Assembly (NCBI RefSeq): GCF_001625215.2
Contig: NC_030381.2
Coordinates: forward strand, 37,074,689 to 37,138,688
DNA length: 64,000 nucleotides
DNA from: Daucus carota subsp. sativus
Taxonomy: Eukaryota; Streptophyta; Magnoliopsida; Apiales; Apiaceae
Direction: 5' to 3'
In this document: positions 47,545 through 60,004 of the stretch, in pieces
Layout of the letters: every line of letters starts with the position of its first letter
How positions within the stretch are numbered: the first letter of the stretch is position 1
Translations under genes and position numbers: made by a program
The notes under the pieces: generated by a model
Told to the model about the DNA's origin: nothing
Database searches by the model: none
What the model saw: the letters and a program-made list of their open reading frames with translations, nothing else

Positions 47545-47689
47545 CTATATATATATACACATATTAATTTACACACCACTTTTATCAATCCAACTAAACA
47601 AACACACACGGTTATAATTCAAATTTTGAAAATATATAAATAATGTTGGTAATTTTTATAGCTAAATATATACAATGTACTCACATGAA

Positions 47690-48490
47690 TTGCTCGAGTC
47701 TCCTCGCCGTTTTCAAGGGTTTACCCTCCTTTCATTCATGATATATTTCGGCAATTCAAAAAATTTTAAGTGAAAGAATAGTATATGACTAAAGTAGAGT
47801 ACCAGATTTGAGGAAAAATATAACAGTACTAGTATTGTAGATAATGTTGTGAACAGTAAAAAAAATATCATGCAACGGTAAAAAAATGTTGTGATACAGT
47901 AAAGAATTACATATTCAGAATATTAAAATTTTGTTTTCAATGCTATCATTTTGATATTGAACACTTTAATCAAAATGTACATGACTTGTTTATTAGTGAA
48001 AGATTTAGATATTCAAAAAAGATAAATTGGACATAACATTTAATGGAATCAGTCAAACTATCGTATAAAAAAATTGAATAAATAAAGATCGAACTTTGAA
48101 AATGAGACTAATTTAAGTGAAAAAATTGAAAAAAAAGTTAATATATAAAAAACGATTTTAGCATTGAGTTTAACATAACCAATTAAATTAGTTAACGTAA
48201 ACCGATTGATCGACGTTATAAAAATTATGTTCGATCCCTTACTTTAAATTTTACGCTCCTTGGAACTTGGGAAAGTATGATGTCCCAGAGTTCCATCATA
48301 AACACTGATTTAACAAGTGCCGAATCATTGTGTTTACACATACGAGCTCTAATTTTTACGGATTTATCCTCTTTGTTGATAACACGAAATCTATCGGCGG
48401 AACTCATAATCAAATGAGCGCCAATAGAAAATCTTGCAACTCGTAATACTATCTCATCACCTTCGACTACTTCGATTAGTCATGTTATTC
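47690..48490. repeat. second copy of the 45245-46150 block
   Basis: See the shared words listed for 45245-46150. The minus-strand open stretch here (48490-48225) is longer: EVVEGDEIVLRVARFSIGAH, LIMSSADRFRVINKEDKSVK, IRARMCKHNDSALVKSVFMM, ELWDIILSQVPRSVKFKVRD. It looks protein-like but is not recognised. Confidence 0.6.
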
Positions 48491-49199
48491 GTTTTCTTTT
48501 TGTGTTGCTATTGATAAAGGCGAATTCAGGATTTGATAAATGTGGATGCTTAATTAATATTAAATTATTTTTTTTGAAAGCTGATCAAGTGTCAAGTATA
48601 AATCATGCATATCAAATCTATCACTAAATACTACTAAATTCTTTTCAAGGTGCTTATTTATATAAAATTTAAATTTTAGTTATAAGTTTTTAATTTGTTT
48701 TATCACAAAGGTGCTCGAGCCCTCTACTAGATCTGCTTTTCCGATTGGTCTCTTCTAATTCATTAATTATTTATATTTTCTCCTTTTCCAAGTTTGTTAA
48801 AGGACCGGAAGAAGTGGCTGTGAAATGTGAAACGATTTGTTCACCATTTGTGGGGTAGGCATGTAGCTGAATTTTATGAGTAAAAATATAGAATATGCAC
48901 CAAAATTTTCGCTCATGTCAATCATTAATCTTACTTAAATTTCATTTATTCAAAATATCGAAAATACAAAATTCGTTGGAACAAAGTTTTTCATTTATAA
49001 AAATATACCAAAAGAGTAAGTAAGGATTCCTAGACATTTAGACGATAAGATCTTTAATGTCTAAAAATATAACTCAGCTACCGGCCCTTATTAAAAGTCG
49101 GCAGAAAAAATTTCAAGAGAACAAAAATGTCTTAAAAAAACAAAAGTATATATATTAAAAAGAGATTACATGTAAAAGCTAGTACCTTCCTATAGTTAC
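48491..49199. other. intergenic, nothing recognised
   Basis: AT-rich sequence between the duplicated block and the F-box pseudogene. No open frame, RNA gene or repeat end can be supported. Confidence 0.4.
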
Positions 49200-50255
49200 A
49201 AGAAGGTTGGGAGCAGGTTCCTATTGGCGTGTGGTCGAATTTAAGTAGGAGTTCGTATTTTGGGGAATCCGAACACCATTTGCATGTTGTTGAGGCTTGT
49301 CATTATGACACTTCATTAGGGTTAAAAATGGGGCGAGTTCGGGCGGGGACTTCATTTCTCAGCCCCACCCCATATATATTTTTCCTACCCCGTCCCCGCC
49401 CAATTCCCCGCGGGGATATATTTTTAATCCACATCCCCGCCCCGCTGGGGATTTAATATAATTCCGCCCCGCCCCGCTTCTATATGTAATATTATATTTT
49501 AAATAATTACTTACAAATTTAGTAATTTTTTCTTCAGAATTTAATAAAAATATACAATGTATGTATATTAAAAGCAAAAAACTAAGATAATGCATGCATG
49601 TTAAATTAGAATAACAATATAGTCATGCAATCTTTTTTTAATAATCACTTTGAATATAAAAAATCAAAAAGACACGTTATACATAATTGTAGTACAAGTT
49701 GATGTATTGTCTGCCAACTGCAAAGTGATAGTTTTGTGTATTATAAAATAATAATATTAAATATTATTATTTATTTATATTACATATATGCGGGGGGAGG
49801 AGAATCCCCGCAGGGATTCAACATATACCATACTCGCCCCAGAATTTCGCGGGGCGGAAAATTATTTCCCGTCACTACCCTATTTTCCATATTAACGGGC
49901 GGATCTGCCCCATTCGGGGCGGATTGGGGCGGTTTCCCATTTCCCCACCCCATTTTTAACCATACACTTCACTCAGCGTGTACGAGATGAAGAATGATTA
50001 CTCATAGTGGTGTGTCAAGTACCAAACCGATCTTGATCCAGTCTCCAAAGATTTTTCCAGAGATAAAAGAGAAAGATATCTTCGACGACGAAAATGATCC
50101 TGATCATGCAGTTAATGTGCCCTCACTTATTAGAAGGGGAAATTTCTATGAGGATTCATTCGTGGTACTGGAAATACCTGGTAAAGCTATACGTTACAAT
50201 CTCGTGGATAGAAGAGCTTCCAGTTGATACGGGATTTTGGTGTAGAATTGCACTT
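49200..50255 (+). pseudogene. F-box pseudogene fragment split by a hAT element
   Basis: 49200-49316 and 49965-50255 together match the last third of the F-box gene at 50759-51979 (YFGESEHHLHVVEA; then LIRRGNFYEDSFVVLEIPGKAIRYNL versus LIRRENFREDSFLVLEIHGQVIRYNL, in pieces). The first piece has a stop in 'aagtagg', the second has a TAG at ~50014-50016, and a 648-bp transposon separates them. The F-box itself is missing. This is a partial tandem duplicate of the downstream gene. Confidence 0.82.
49317..49964. mobile_element. hAT-type MITE with 'ggggcggg' arrays
   Basis: The left end TAGGGTTAAAAATGGGGCG and the right end reversed TATGGTTAAAAATGGGGTGG are inverted repeats. The flanks are CACTTCAT (49309-49316) and CACTTCAC (49965-49972), an 8-bp duplication with one change. 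The element interrupts the F-box pseudogene exactly where the intact gene reads 'gacacttcactcag', which proves insertion. Subterminal regions are GC-rich arrays; the centre is AT-rich. Confidence 0.88.
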
Positions 50256-50306
50256 CGATCCAATAATAAATGACTATGCGTTATGTGATTTTACGGTTTG
50301 TCAATA

Positions 50307-50476
50307 GGGTTAATTATCAACTCAATAAAAAAACAAATTTTACTTCTCGAAAAGATATTAGAGGTATTTATTTAATTTTTTTTTATGACTTTAGTGTTTC
50401 AAATGAGACCAAAAATTTCGGAGTGATTCATTTGATATTTTCTAGTGTAAAAATTGACCTAATTGATAATTAACCC
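50307..50476. mobile_element. 170-bp element of the GGGTTAATTATC family
   Basis: The ends GGGTTAATTATCAACT and …TTGATAATTAACCC are the same as those of 26309-26861. Flanks TTTGTCAATA (50297-50306) and TTTGTGAATA (50477-50486) form a 10-bp duplication with one mismatch. The interior is shorter and mostly unrelated to the 553-bp copy. Confidence 0.82.
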
Positions 50477-50758
50477 TTTGTGAATACATTACTCTGATAT
50501 GATCCTCGAGCTGTGAAATCTTTCTGATTTAAAAAATATTGTTCGGAGATCTTTTTCGTAATTGTTGATTCTTTACTCTTTTTATTCGTTTATTGACTAA
50601 CCAAAATATGGCATAACAGAGATAATTTTTAGGACAAGCTATCGTGATTGTGTCAAAGTCTCTTGTCATAATGGAGTCCTAAACAGGAGTGCATTTGAGA
50701 AATAGACTTAAAAGCAAAAACATCAATCCTCGTCCATAAGCATAATAACTGCATAAGC

Positions 50759-51979
50759 ATGGATGCGAGGCTTAAAAGCTGCACATCTAATAAATCTAGG
50801 TCTCAACTCAAATCCTTCAGGTCTCATGAAGCCGTTCTTAACAATGAGGATTTGTTAACATTGATCCTGTTTCGTGTGCCTTGGACACAACTCAAGGTAT
50901 TGAAGTGTGTTTCAAGACAATGGCATTCACTCATCACCACTTCGCTGCCTCCTCTCCGTGCCTCTGGTCTCTTCTGTAAAGGCCACTTAGGTTTTGATAA
51001 ACTCTATTTCGTTCCTCTAGATGATCCAAACTTTGCTTCCCCACTCAGAGCTCGGACTTTTAATCTTGATCATGAAAAAATTCTGTTTTTGCACTCCTGC
51101 AATGGCCTTTTATTGTGCTCTGCTGGTTTCCCCGACTCTTACAATCCACGTAACTGTAACTGGTATGTGTACAATCCTTCTACCAATCAGTTAGCTGCGC
51201 TTCCTAAACATCCTGACAATGTGTATTTCATGGATCATATTGGCTTGGCTTTTGAACCTTCGAAATCACCTCACTACAAAGTCATTGCTTTTATTATGAC
51301 AACAAGAGGAAATTTATTTGGTGACTTTCATATTTACTCCTCTGAAACAGGGACTTGGAGGGTCTCTGTACAGTCCTTTTCCACGAGGGGAATGCACTTC
51401 AAGCATGGTGTCTATTGGAATGGGTCTATACACTGGTTAAGTAGATTAGAGTCCCCGTTACATTCAAAATCTTCTCTTTCTGAATGTTTGTACTTTAATG
51501 TGGATCAAGGAAGGCTGGGAACCTTTCCAAGGCCTCCTATTCACCTGAGGTCAAGGACAGAAAGGACAGTGTATTTTGGAGAATCAGAAGACCATTTGCA
51601 TGTTACTGAGGTTCGTGTTGGTGACACTTCACTCAGTGTGTATGAGATGAAGAGTGATTACTCCGAGTGGTTTGTCAAGTACCAAATTGATCTTGATCCA
51701 ATTTTCAAAGTTTTCCCTCAGCGGCGGGCTAGATCATTTTACAAGGCTACTTCTGATGATAAAATCGCTTATGAATTTAATGTGCTCTCACTTATCAGGA
51801 GAGAAAATTTCCGGGAGGATTCATTCTTGGTTTTGGAAATACATGGTCAAGTTATACGCTACAATCTCATCAATAGAAGCTTTAAACTGGTACGGGACCT
51901 TGGTGTATGCTTGAGAGCAACTGTTAGTTATTGGCCCTTTACAACTATTCATGTTTGGCCGTACATTGAATTTCTATAG
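50759..51979 (+). CDS. F-box protein with F-box-associated domain
   Basis: An intronless 406-residue protein. Residues ~25-65 form the F-box (LNNEDLLTLILFRVPWTQLK, VLKCVSRQWHSLI), expected to bind SKP1 in an SCF ubiquitin ligase. The rest (~90-395) is an F-box-associated beta-propeller-like region: SCNGLLLCS, WYVYNPSTNQLAALPK, ETGTWRVS, GVYWNGSIHWLSR, SLSVYEMKSDYSEWFVKYQI are typical motifs. The ATG at 50759 is the first in frame. It is a different subfamily from the 3377-4930 protein and has no acidic tail. The substrate is unknown. The partial copy at 49200-50255 lies ~500 bp upstream. Confidence 0.9.
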   Translation: MDARLKSCTSNKSRSQLKSFRSHEAVLNNEDLLTLILFRVPWTQLKVLKCVSRQWHSLITTSLPPLRASGLFCKGHLGFDKLYFVPLDDPNFASPLRARTFNLDHEKILFLHSCNGLLLCSAGFPDSYNPRNCNWYVYNPSTNQLAALPKHPDNVYFMDHIGLAFEPSKSPHYKVIAFIMTTRGNLFGDFHIYSSETGTWRVSVQSFSTRGMHFKHGVYWNGSIHWLSRLESPLHSKSSLSECLYFNVDQGRLGTFPRPPIHLRSRTERTVYFGESEDHLHVTEVRVGDTSLSVYEMKSDYSEWFVKYQIDLDPIFKVFPQRRARSFYKATSDDKIAYEFNVLSLIRRENFREDSFLVLEIHGQVIRYNLINRSFKLVRDLGVCLRATVSYWPFTTIHVWPYIEFL

Positions 51980-52375
51980 TCCGTGTAGTTTAGCAGTAAC
52001 AACTATATGCAGAAGAACATTAGTGTACTATTTTTAGATGCATTAGTCATATCTCTAGAAGCGCCATGTCTTTTTACTTCAGTTTGGTCTGTGTTTGCAA
52101 TGCCATTTGTTGACAGTTCAGTTAAGTCCAAATAACTTGTTAGTTTTTTCTTCTGTCACATCCCTAAATTTAAATGCACATAAACGCAAGTAGCTGACGA
52201 CAAGAGGGTATTTATGTATAATAAATTATCATAATTATAGTTTCTCATTAGCATGTCTCCCAGGAAATTCGAAACCACCAAAAAAAAGGGAAGAAAAAAC
52301 TGCAAGCATAATATAATTACATACACTTGTATATGATTCTTGATTCTTGCCAAAGGAAATAGAGTAGTTGTATAG

Positions 52376-53563
52376 TTAGAGACTAATGAGGTTTGGGAAC
52401 TCTGTTTTATTACCATGAGCATGAATGTCAATCAAAGGTATCAATGCCTTCAAGTGTTCTTCTCTCGACTTGGCTACTTCTTCTCCCATCACAAAAAATT
52501 TTGAATGATCTTCATCGAAGGCCTCCCATTGCTCTGTCACTCTCGTCTGCAAGCTATGCCTGCCCGACTCATTTTGCTCGTCTATTTTGGACTCCAGTGT
52601 CACCATAGTTAATGATCCTTCTGCTGTATCATTGTTTTGTTCATTACCTCTATCCGTAGCTTCGCTGATAATATGCTCCAGCATCCTTATATCTTCTTCT
52701 GCAATGTGTTTCACTCCCGGGAAGTTTGCAGCATTATTAACACCTAATTCTCTGCAAAATTCAATGTACATACAGAGTTCTTTCCCCTGCACGTTTGCTT
52801 TATGCAGAATTTTGAGTCCCATTGATGCTTCCACCTTCCCAGCCGAACAAATTTGGAACAAAACTGCAGAGATACCACTGCATATTCTACTATAAACATC
52901 AAAAATCTCAATGATCACGCAATCCATAGCTTCAAGAATCAAATTCTCCACCATGGTCTCCGATCTTGGTTTGATTTCCATCAACATATCAAGCAAAACC
53001 TGCATTTCTTGAAGCCACTTAAGGCACTGCATCATCGATGTTGATGTTTTTTGTTCATCCTGATCTGCCGCAACTTTCCTGAGCTGTCCTTTATATTGCT
53101 CCTGTGAATGTGCATACAAGAATGAAGATTTACAATCAAGAAAGCAATAATAAGCCTGTACAAAAGTATCATGATCCCGCTTCTCCCCGTGCTTAAAATG
53201 CCGATCCTTGAAGCTAGACAAATCAAATGGTAACCTCCCAATCATCTGGACCGCAGGGACTCTACAAGAGAAAACCCCGTGCATTAGCATCAAGCCCTTG
53301 AGAGCAACTACCCAGCTATGAGTCTTCTGAATTCTCACAGCAATGGCTAATACCAGAGGCTTGAGGTATGCAGGTGAGACCCGAACCCATGCAAAGACTC
53401 TCTGAGCATTCCGGTAATCAACCCGGGAGTCATTGTGGCTCGTGGATTTAATGACCGCGACATCGATGTCAGGGTTCCTCTGTGATGTTCTCTTTGAGAA
53501 AGATGTTAACCAGATACTGGTCTGATCTTTCAGCACTCCAGAAGCTCTTTTCCAGAGGTTCAT
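52376..53563 (-). CDS. ANTH-domain clathrin assembly protein (AP180/CALM-like)
   Basis: A single-exon 395-residue protein. It opens MNLWKRASGVLKDQTSIWL, typical of the plant 'putative clathrin assembly protein' group resembling At1g25240. The ANTH domain covers ~residues 1-275: AVIKSTSHNDSRVDYRNAQR is the phosphoinositide-binding region (Lys39, His43), and SWVVALKGLMLMHGV and FCRELGV…FPGVKHI follow in order. The family binds PI(4,5)P2 and clathrin and recruits cargo at the plasma membrane and trans-Golgi. The C-terminal ~120 residues are charged and lack clear NPF or DPF motifs, as in the shorter, intronless members, which are often pollen- or tissue-specific. Confidence 0.9.
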   Translation of the reverse strand: MNLWKRASGVLKDQTSIWLTSFSKRTSQRNPDIDVAVIKSTSHNDSRVDYRNAQRVFAWVRVSPAYLKPLVLAIAVRIQKTHSWVVALKGLMLMHGVFSCRVPAVQMIGRLPFDLSSFKDRHFKHGEKRDHDTFVQAYYCFLDCKSSFLYAHSQEQYKGQLRKVAADQDEQKTSTSMMQCLKWLQEMQVLLDMLMEIKPRSETMVENLILEAMDCVIIEIFDVYSRICSGISAVLFQICSAGKVEASMGLKILHKANVQGKELCMYIEFCRELGVNNAANFPGVKHIAEEDIRMLEHIISEATDRGNEQNNDTAEGSLTMVTLESKIDEQNESGRHSLQTRVTEQWEAFDEDHSKFFVMGEEVAKSREEHLKALIPLIDIHAHGNKTEFPNLISL

Positions 53564-53599
53564 AGTCTGTCTTGTAGAGAAGATCAGAGCTGATGTTTG

Positions 53600-55112
53600 T
53601 GTATGTTTGTTCCTTTACTAGTTCAACCAAAAATCAATTGGCTTACAAGTCACTCATATTTGTAAATTTGGGCCACAGCCAACTACCAAGCCGGCCAGGG
53701 GTGTTTTTGCATTTAGTCAATGTTGAGTTTGATATGTGTTGCTGTCCTCGATATTTTCCAGGTTATATGATATTAAAATAAATGCATGCCTATGATACCT
53801 TTTTCAAGAAAATCTGTTTAAACGTGTTATTCCATTGAGAAATGACCTGGGTTCTTAAGAGAAAAGGCTCCGTGTATCAATTTTTTTCAAGTGATGTCCA
53901 AAATATTATAATTGTGGAAAGTGGTCTGAAATATTATTTATTAAACGTCAGATAATCCAGGTTTTGTTTTTTTAGAGAAAAACACTATATCTTGTTGCGT
54001 TTAAGTCCAAAAATTACTGTAATAACATAACACCATTTAGTGTTTTACTAGAAATAGGCATGAAATAGAGTTTAAAACTTCAAAACGCTACAAAATCCAC
54101 CATTCTGGATTGCAAACTGAAATTTAGGGTCATTTTTTCTATAGTGATAGTTAGGACATTATTGCTAAAAAAGGTGATAGATTGGACAATACCGTGTTCT
54201 TGATGGTCAAACCTTTCACATACTGGGCGTTTTGATTTCCACACTTTACAGCAACAAAAAAAATAAAAAAAAATCACCTGAGTAGAGACTAAACCAGGCA
54301 GTCAGCATGTGAGGACTTCTTATTTATCCATATGGCTCCTCTTGTAACTGGATTAACAAAAGATTCTCATTGTGTCCATACAAATACATGAAGACAATGT
54401 AGAAACCCTTAAAAACTGTCAGCAATAAGCCAATAACTCAGTAAGGACGCGTATGAAAGAATAAGTTCCATTTCCCATATGAAAGAATAAGCAACTGTAT
54501 ATTACACTCTGCGGCAAGCTGGTCCCAAAGACCTCTCTTCAGGTTTCACATTTCCAGCTTTAAACCAATTATGGTAATTTTCAAATTTATATAACGAGGA
54601 ATTGAGGGCCAAAAAATTATAGGGCACAGCTCGCGACCAACAAAAGAGAATCAATACAAAGCATCAATGCATCATCCGTATACACAACCTCCCCCTCTCC
54701 TAAAGATCTGAGGGTTTCTAATCCATCACTATACCACTAAAATTGGTATTTGACCGTATTCATATTGAACGTAAACAACATGGTACTAGAAAAGGATAAG
54801 CACCAACCGGACCAAAACCAGATAGATAGTTCAAACCACAGAAAAGAATGTAGGACCTTCCAAGTTCCTGCATCCCTCTCATATTTAGAAATAAGACACA
54901 TGAAGACCCCAGTTCTCATCCGTAAAAGGTACATGTTGACACTTATACCCAATGACACTTCCCCAGTCTCCTGGGACTGGAACCATGACAAAGCTTCACC
55001 CAAGCTTGACAGGAATTTCTTTACCACACCAAATCTGTATAAATGTGAAGTCGATCAAAAAAGAAGAGAAACTCTGTATATTGAGTAACATAATCCTTTC
55101 TGTTATCTTCAT
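53600..55112. other. intergenic and 3' UTR of the SAD2-like gene
   Basis: No further gene. The last several hundred bases before 55113 are probably the 3' UTR of the minus-strand importin gene. Short open frames here on both strands have no family resemblance. Confidence 0.45.
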
Positions 55113-58100
55113 TTAAGGAGGTACAGTTCCTTGTGCTTTCTCCAACTTTTCTTTCTCTATCTCAACTCTTCTCTGCTCAGCATGCTGAAAAACAGCATTG
55201 GCTAGTGCTTGATAATGGATGTCAAGAGCTTGTGTAAGACTCTGGAACCTCACTTCATTAGAAGCTTGCAAAACTAGAAGCAAGGAGTTGGAACGAGAAT
55301 ATAATAATGTAAGTTCCATGATCACATACAACTAAACAATGCAAGTACAATATTCAAGTTATTAAGTTTTAAAATGCCAATGTCGGATGAAGTATATACC
55401 TTTTGTAGAGTCAACAAAGAACACAAAAGGGTCGACTTCATCTATTGGTGAGTGTAGATCCTCATCATCACTGAAGTCATCATCTGTATCATCATCTTCA
55501 TCATTTGAACGGAAAGCCCTTGCCTGCATCTCATATGTTAGCTTATAAACAAATAATGCTTACATTTCTTAAACAACTGACTTTGGTTCTGCGTCCGAAT
55601 TTGTTATCAATGGGTCATATCTCAATATTTATAAAGGTATGAGCTCAAAGACACATCTACAGTTCAAAGTATTTGGAGTTTTTTTTTTTTTTTTGGCTAC
55701 ATACAATTGAATATAAGATACGAAACAAAGAACAAATAACAAGTCTAGCCATCAGGAACTGTGTTGAGAATATTTCAAAGTTATTTGAATATTTTATTAG
55801 CTGCAACTTCTTAGAAATAGCTAGATGATGCACTTGCTGAATTTTAGGAGTTCTAATTCTTTTTTTTTTTATGTATAAAGCAAAGGTTTGGTTTCTTGGA
55901 ATATACGTAGTCATCATCTATATATTATTTCTCCAACTGCTTTCTTAAGTTTTTCTCTTGTTTTCAAACCCTCAACACCAATAAGCTGATGAAAAAATAT
56001 GAAGATAATTCTTAATTTTTGAGCAACTGATAACTTTATTTTCCAAATAAAAGATATATAAATATCATGTTTTTTAGTGTACACGAAGTATATGGAAGAG
56101 GACAACACAATAATATTGCAGTTGCTTTTATCATGTTGATTGTAACACACCTGTGCTGCCAATCTTTGAAGAGTTTTGTTATTAGCTTCATCTCCATCCT
56201 CAGCATCTACTCCCATTTCTTTGTCAGAATCATCCACATCATCTTCCTCATCAGACAGCAAACCATTCATATCATCATCATCCTCGGTCTCTAATTCCTT
56301 TGCAGCTTCTATGCACATCAAGTAAGAACAGAATATAGTGTGGAATAATTGAAACTTGATCATTCCGTAGGAAGTTGCATATACGTTCACTCTAAAGTGA
56401 AATAAAGCTGAGAAAGGAAGAAAGAAAGTATTTATGGACATACCCGCTACTTGATCTTCGTAGGCAACAAGTAGATCAAGGGTGGCCTTGAAAACACGCA
56501 GCATTGCCTCCGCTGGTAACTGTTCGGCAGGAAGTTGGAGCAGTGCTGTTAAGCCCAAGCAGCAAACCTTTTTATCATGTTCTCTGAAATATGCATATCA
56601 TACATGTCATATGAAACAATCTAATGAAAGAGGTAACAAAAAAAGGAACTATCGAAGTGTTCAAAGGTAAACCATGGGAGATACTTAAGTACCTCTTAAA
56701 ATTAGATCGCACTCCACTCTTTTTAGTCTGTTGCAACATCTGGAACCAATGATTAAATATTTCTGTAGCAACCCCAAGTTTTTGCAGTATGTTGAGTGTT
56801 AAAGGTGCATTGTAGTAAAGGGCATTGGCAATCTGCAACAGAGCAGGTGCTATCGATCAACATATGTTCTGTTACACACAAGAATTGTGTCTAATGTATA
56901 ACAATTTTATGTCATGTGTAGGCAAATACTCCGTATGAGCTATCACAGAGGCATAGTTATTGTCAAGCAAGGTACCTAAAAAGATGCTTTAATATCAAAC
57001 AATGTTTGCATGCATGTTCAGACACCACACTACAGATGACATGGTAAAGAAATGCACAAATATCTTCACACTAGAAAAAACAAGAGAAGCATAAAGTTTT
57101 TCTATCATGCTGAAGTAGTTACAGGCCTAATCTGGTTTTGCATAGGATTGAAAAAAATTGCGAGTTCCTTACCACTTGCATCAAAAGACATTTCAAATAT
57201 GCTCTCTCAGTTCGACGCAACCGCTCAACTGTGATTCTAATATAAGGTTCAACCCAATGATCCACCTGCCCCCTGCAGTTTTGGAACACCACTTCAATAA
57301 GCTTAGGTGCCGGCTCAATATCACTGTCCTCCATATTCTGATCACCCATGATCTGCACGATAACAAGATATTAATATTACAAAAACAATCACTAAGAAGA
57401 AAATTTACAAAATTAATATTCGTAGCAATAGTCAACTCACGGTAGAAATCAAATTCCAAAGACTTTGCTGGTAATCTGGCTCCTTGCATGTAAGGTAATG
57501 CATTGTACCCCTCGATATAAAGTTGTCTAGAGGAACAAGAATATCTACACAAATAAAATTTATAAAAACACAGCATTAGAAAGTGTACATTGTGGATTAG
57601 CTGATGGAAAGAAAAATGTATGCTGTGGGCGTACTGTAAATTACAACATATTGAGTTGCATTCACAAGTCATATGTTCATCTTCGTTATCCTGAACGATG
57701 GGAAACCATAAATTCCTGTCCAAATGTACAATTCTAATTTTTTTTGATAATTACATATATATTCTAACTCTTAAATATGTATTTATCTGGAATAGGAATT
57801 AAGATTCTCATCCCATCAGACCACTTTAAACTGAAAATTTGAAAAAGTATCACATCTGTAGATAGTTCAAGTATAGTCCTGACAATATAATTATTAATAA
57901 TTAATGAACTTGCAAATGAAGATTAGCTACATTTGTACATTGAATTTGTGAACCATGCATTTATTTCTTAGAATAGCTTCTCTGATAAAAAATTCAAACA
58001 TATTTCTCAGCTAAGTGCATAAAGAGGTATGTGGGAGGCTAAAGAGTACCCTATTAATCGTAGACCGAAGACCGAATTAAGATGACTCATTATGGCCGGA

Positions 58101-59443
58101 CTCCCTCTTATAGTAGCTATATAAAGATGTATAATATTGATGACAAAAAAAACTACCAAGTTCAAAGATATATAGATTCAATTGGTCAAGAAGCGCGTGG
58201 CAACACAAACAGATTTGAACCTCTCGTAATCCTAAGTGATTAAAAGGCACAAGTCTAGTATATAGTTTTAATATGTTAGCGAGATTGCTCTGTAAAATAT
58301 GAATATAATAGTTATCACATTTGATTTTCTCCTACAGTCTAACCCTAATCTACCATGCACCCCTAAGAAATCATGTCCCTCTAGTAAGATCTCTATTTAA
58401 GTTCCAACATCTGCTAGAACCTGAATTCAACCTGAGGCCGTAAATGTTAATGCAACTCGTGAATTAAAGAACAAAATAGCAATTCCTAATCAAAGAGATC
58501 CAAGAGAGTCTACCAAGAACCACTAATTACATTTTGAGGAAGAAAAACATAAAATCCCTAAAAAAGGCATAGAAAGGGAGGATAGGCACTTTCATATACT
58601 TACTTGAAAAAAAATCAATAGCCCAGTCAGATAGAGCGTCGGTCAGCAATGGCCAGAGGGTCCACATGTCCATAGATATAGTTGGCGAGTAGAAAGTCAT
58701 ATATGATACAATTTCAAGAACTTCCTCAAAGACCTCTGCACATACGTGTTGATTACGTGAGTATTCATGAATTTCATTTTGTCCACTTGTGCAAGGAAGT
58801 TGATATTTAACCAAAGAAACAAAATAAACGAAACAGATGTTAAAATCAGACATTTAGCAGACTGCTGAAATGTAACTATTGCTCAAGAAAATAGTAGCTT
58901 CAGAAAGAAGCATTAAATTTTAAAATTATTTTAGGCAATAATACTTCTAGACAAGTTTATTTTATAGGGGCATGCCCTGTATACTATCTTGTTACGTGTT
59001 CTATTACAAAATAATGTACATATTATATATATATATATATGAGGAAAGTTCTATGGAGACCGCTATTTTATTGGAGACCTCGGAGACCACGTATGTTCTG
59101 CAATCAAAACACTGTAAAATACATTATTTTGTAAAATATGTTTTACAAAAATCATTTATTCATTAAAATTGTTGAAGATCATCAATGTTTAATAAGTAGA
59201 TAATGTATGTTCTGCAAGTTAAACAAATGTTCTGCAAATTAAACATATTTCATAGAACAAAACATTTTGTAATGTTCTACATGTAAAACTTATATGATAT
59301 TCAAGATTTTAAATGTAATAATGATTTTGGAGAACATGATTTGTAAAATTATACGTTTTGCGATGTTTTTATGAAATATTTTACTTGCAGAACATATGTG
59401 GTCTCCAAGTCTCCAGAAAAAATGTGGTCTCCATTGAACTTAA

Positions 59444-59500
<57 letters not shown>

Positions 59501-59928
59501 CATTGCTCATAAAAGAACACTCTTAAAAGAAGAACAACACAGAACACTTTAGAATCAAATATAGAATCTCATCTAAAACTTAATTCTTTTTTCAAATTTT
59601 AGGTTGATTAACTTTTTATTATAAATAATAATAGAATCCGTCATGCTTAACAATAAATTTGGGTTAAAAATACCATGATTCTATGTAAAATTATTCGTGC
59701 AAAAAATTATATATATGATTCTATTCTAGATTCTATTTTGGATTGTGTTCTAGATATATGTCATAGTAATAATGTGGATGAATTTGGATTTTAGATTTCA
59801 TATATTATGTTTGATTGGTGTTTAACTATATAATTATAACCTTAACAAATCATTCTTTGTGAAAAATAAAGTGTTATGATAGTGTTCTGTGTTGTTCTTT
59901 TTTTAAAGTGTTCTGTGTGGAGTGCAAC

Positions 59929-60004
<76 letters not shown>

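Noticed and set aside
55860-56558. 214-codon minus-strand open frame
   Set aside because: It runs through two real SAD2 exons and their introns; the exon model with GT-AG sites explains the conserved parts.
57193-57723. 176-codon minus-strand open frame
   Set aside because: It overlaps two SAD2 exons but reads them in the wrong frame, without family resemblance.
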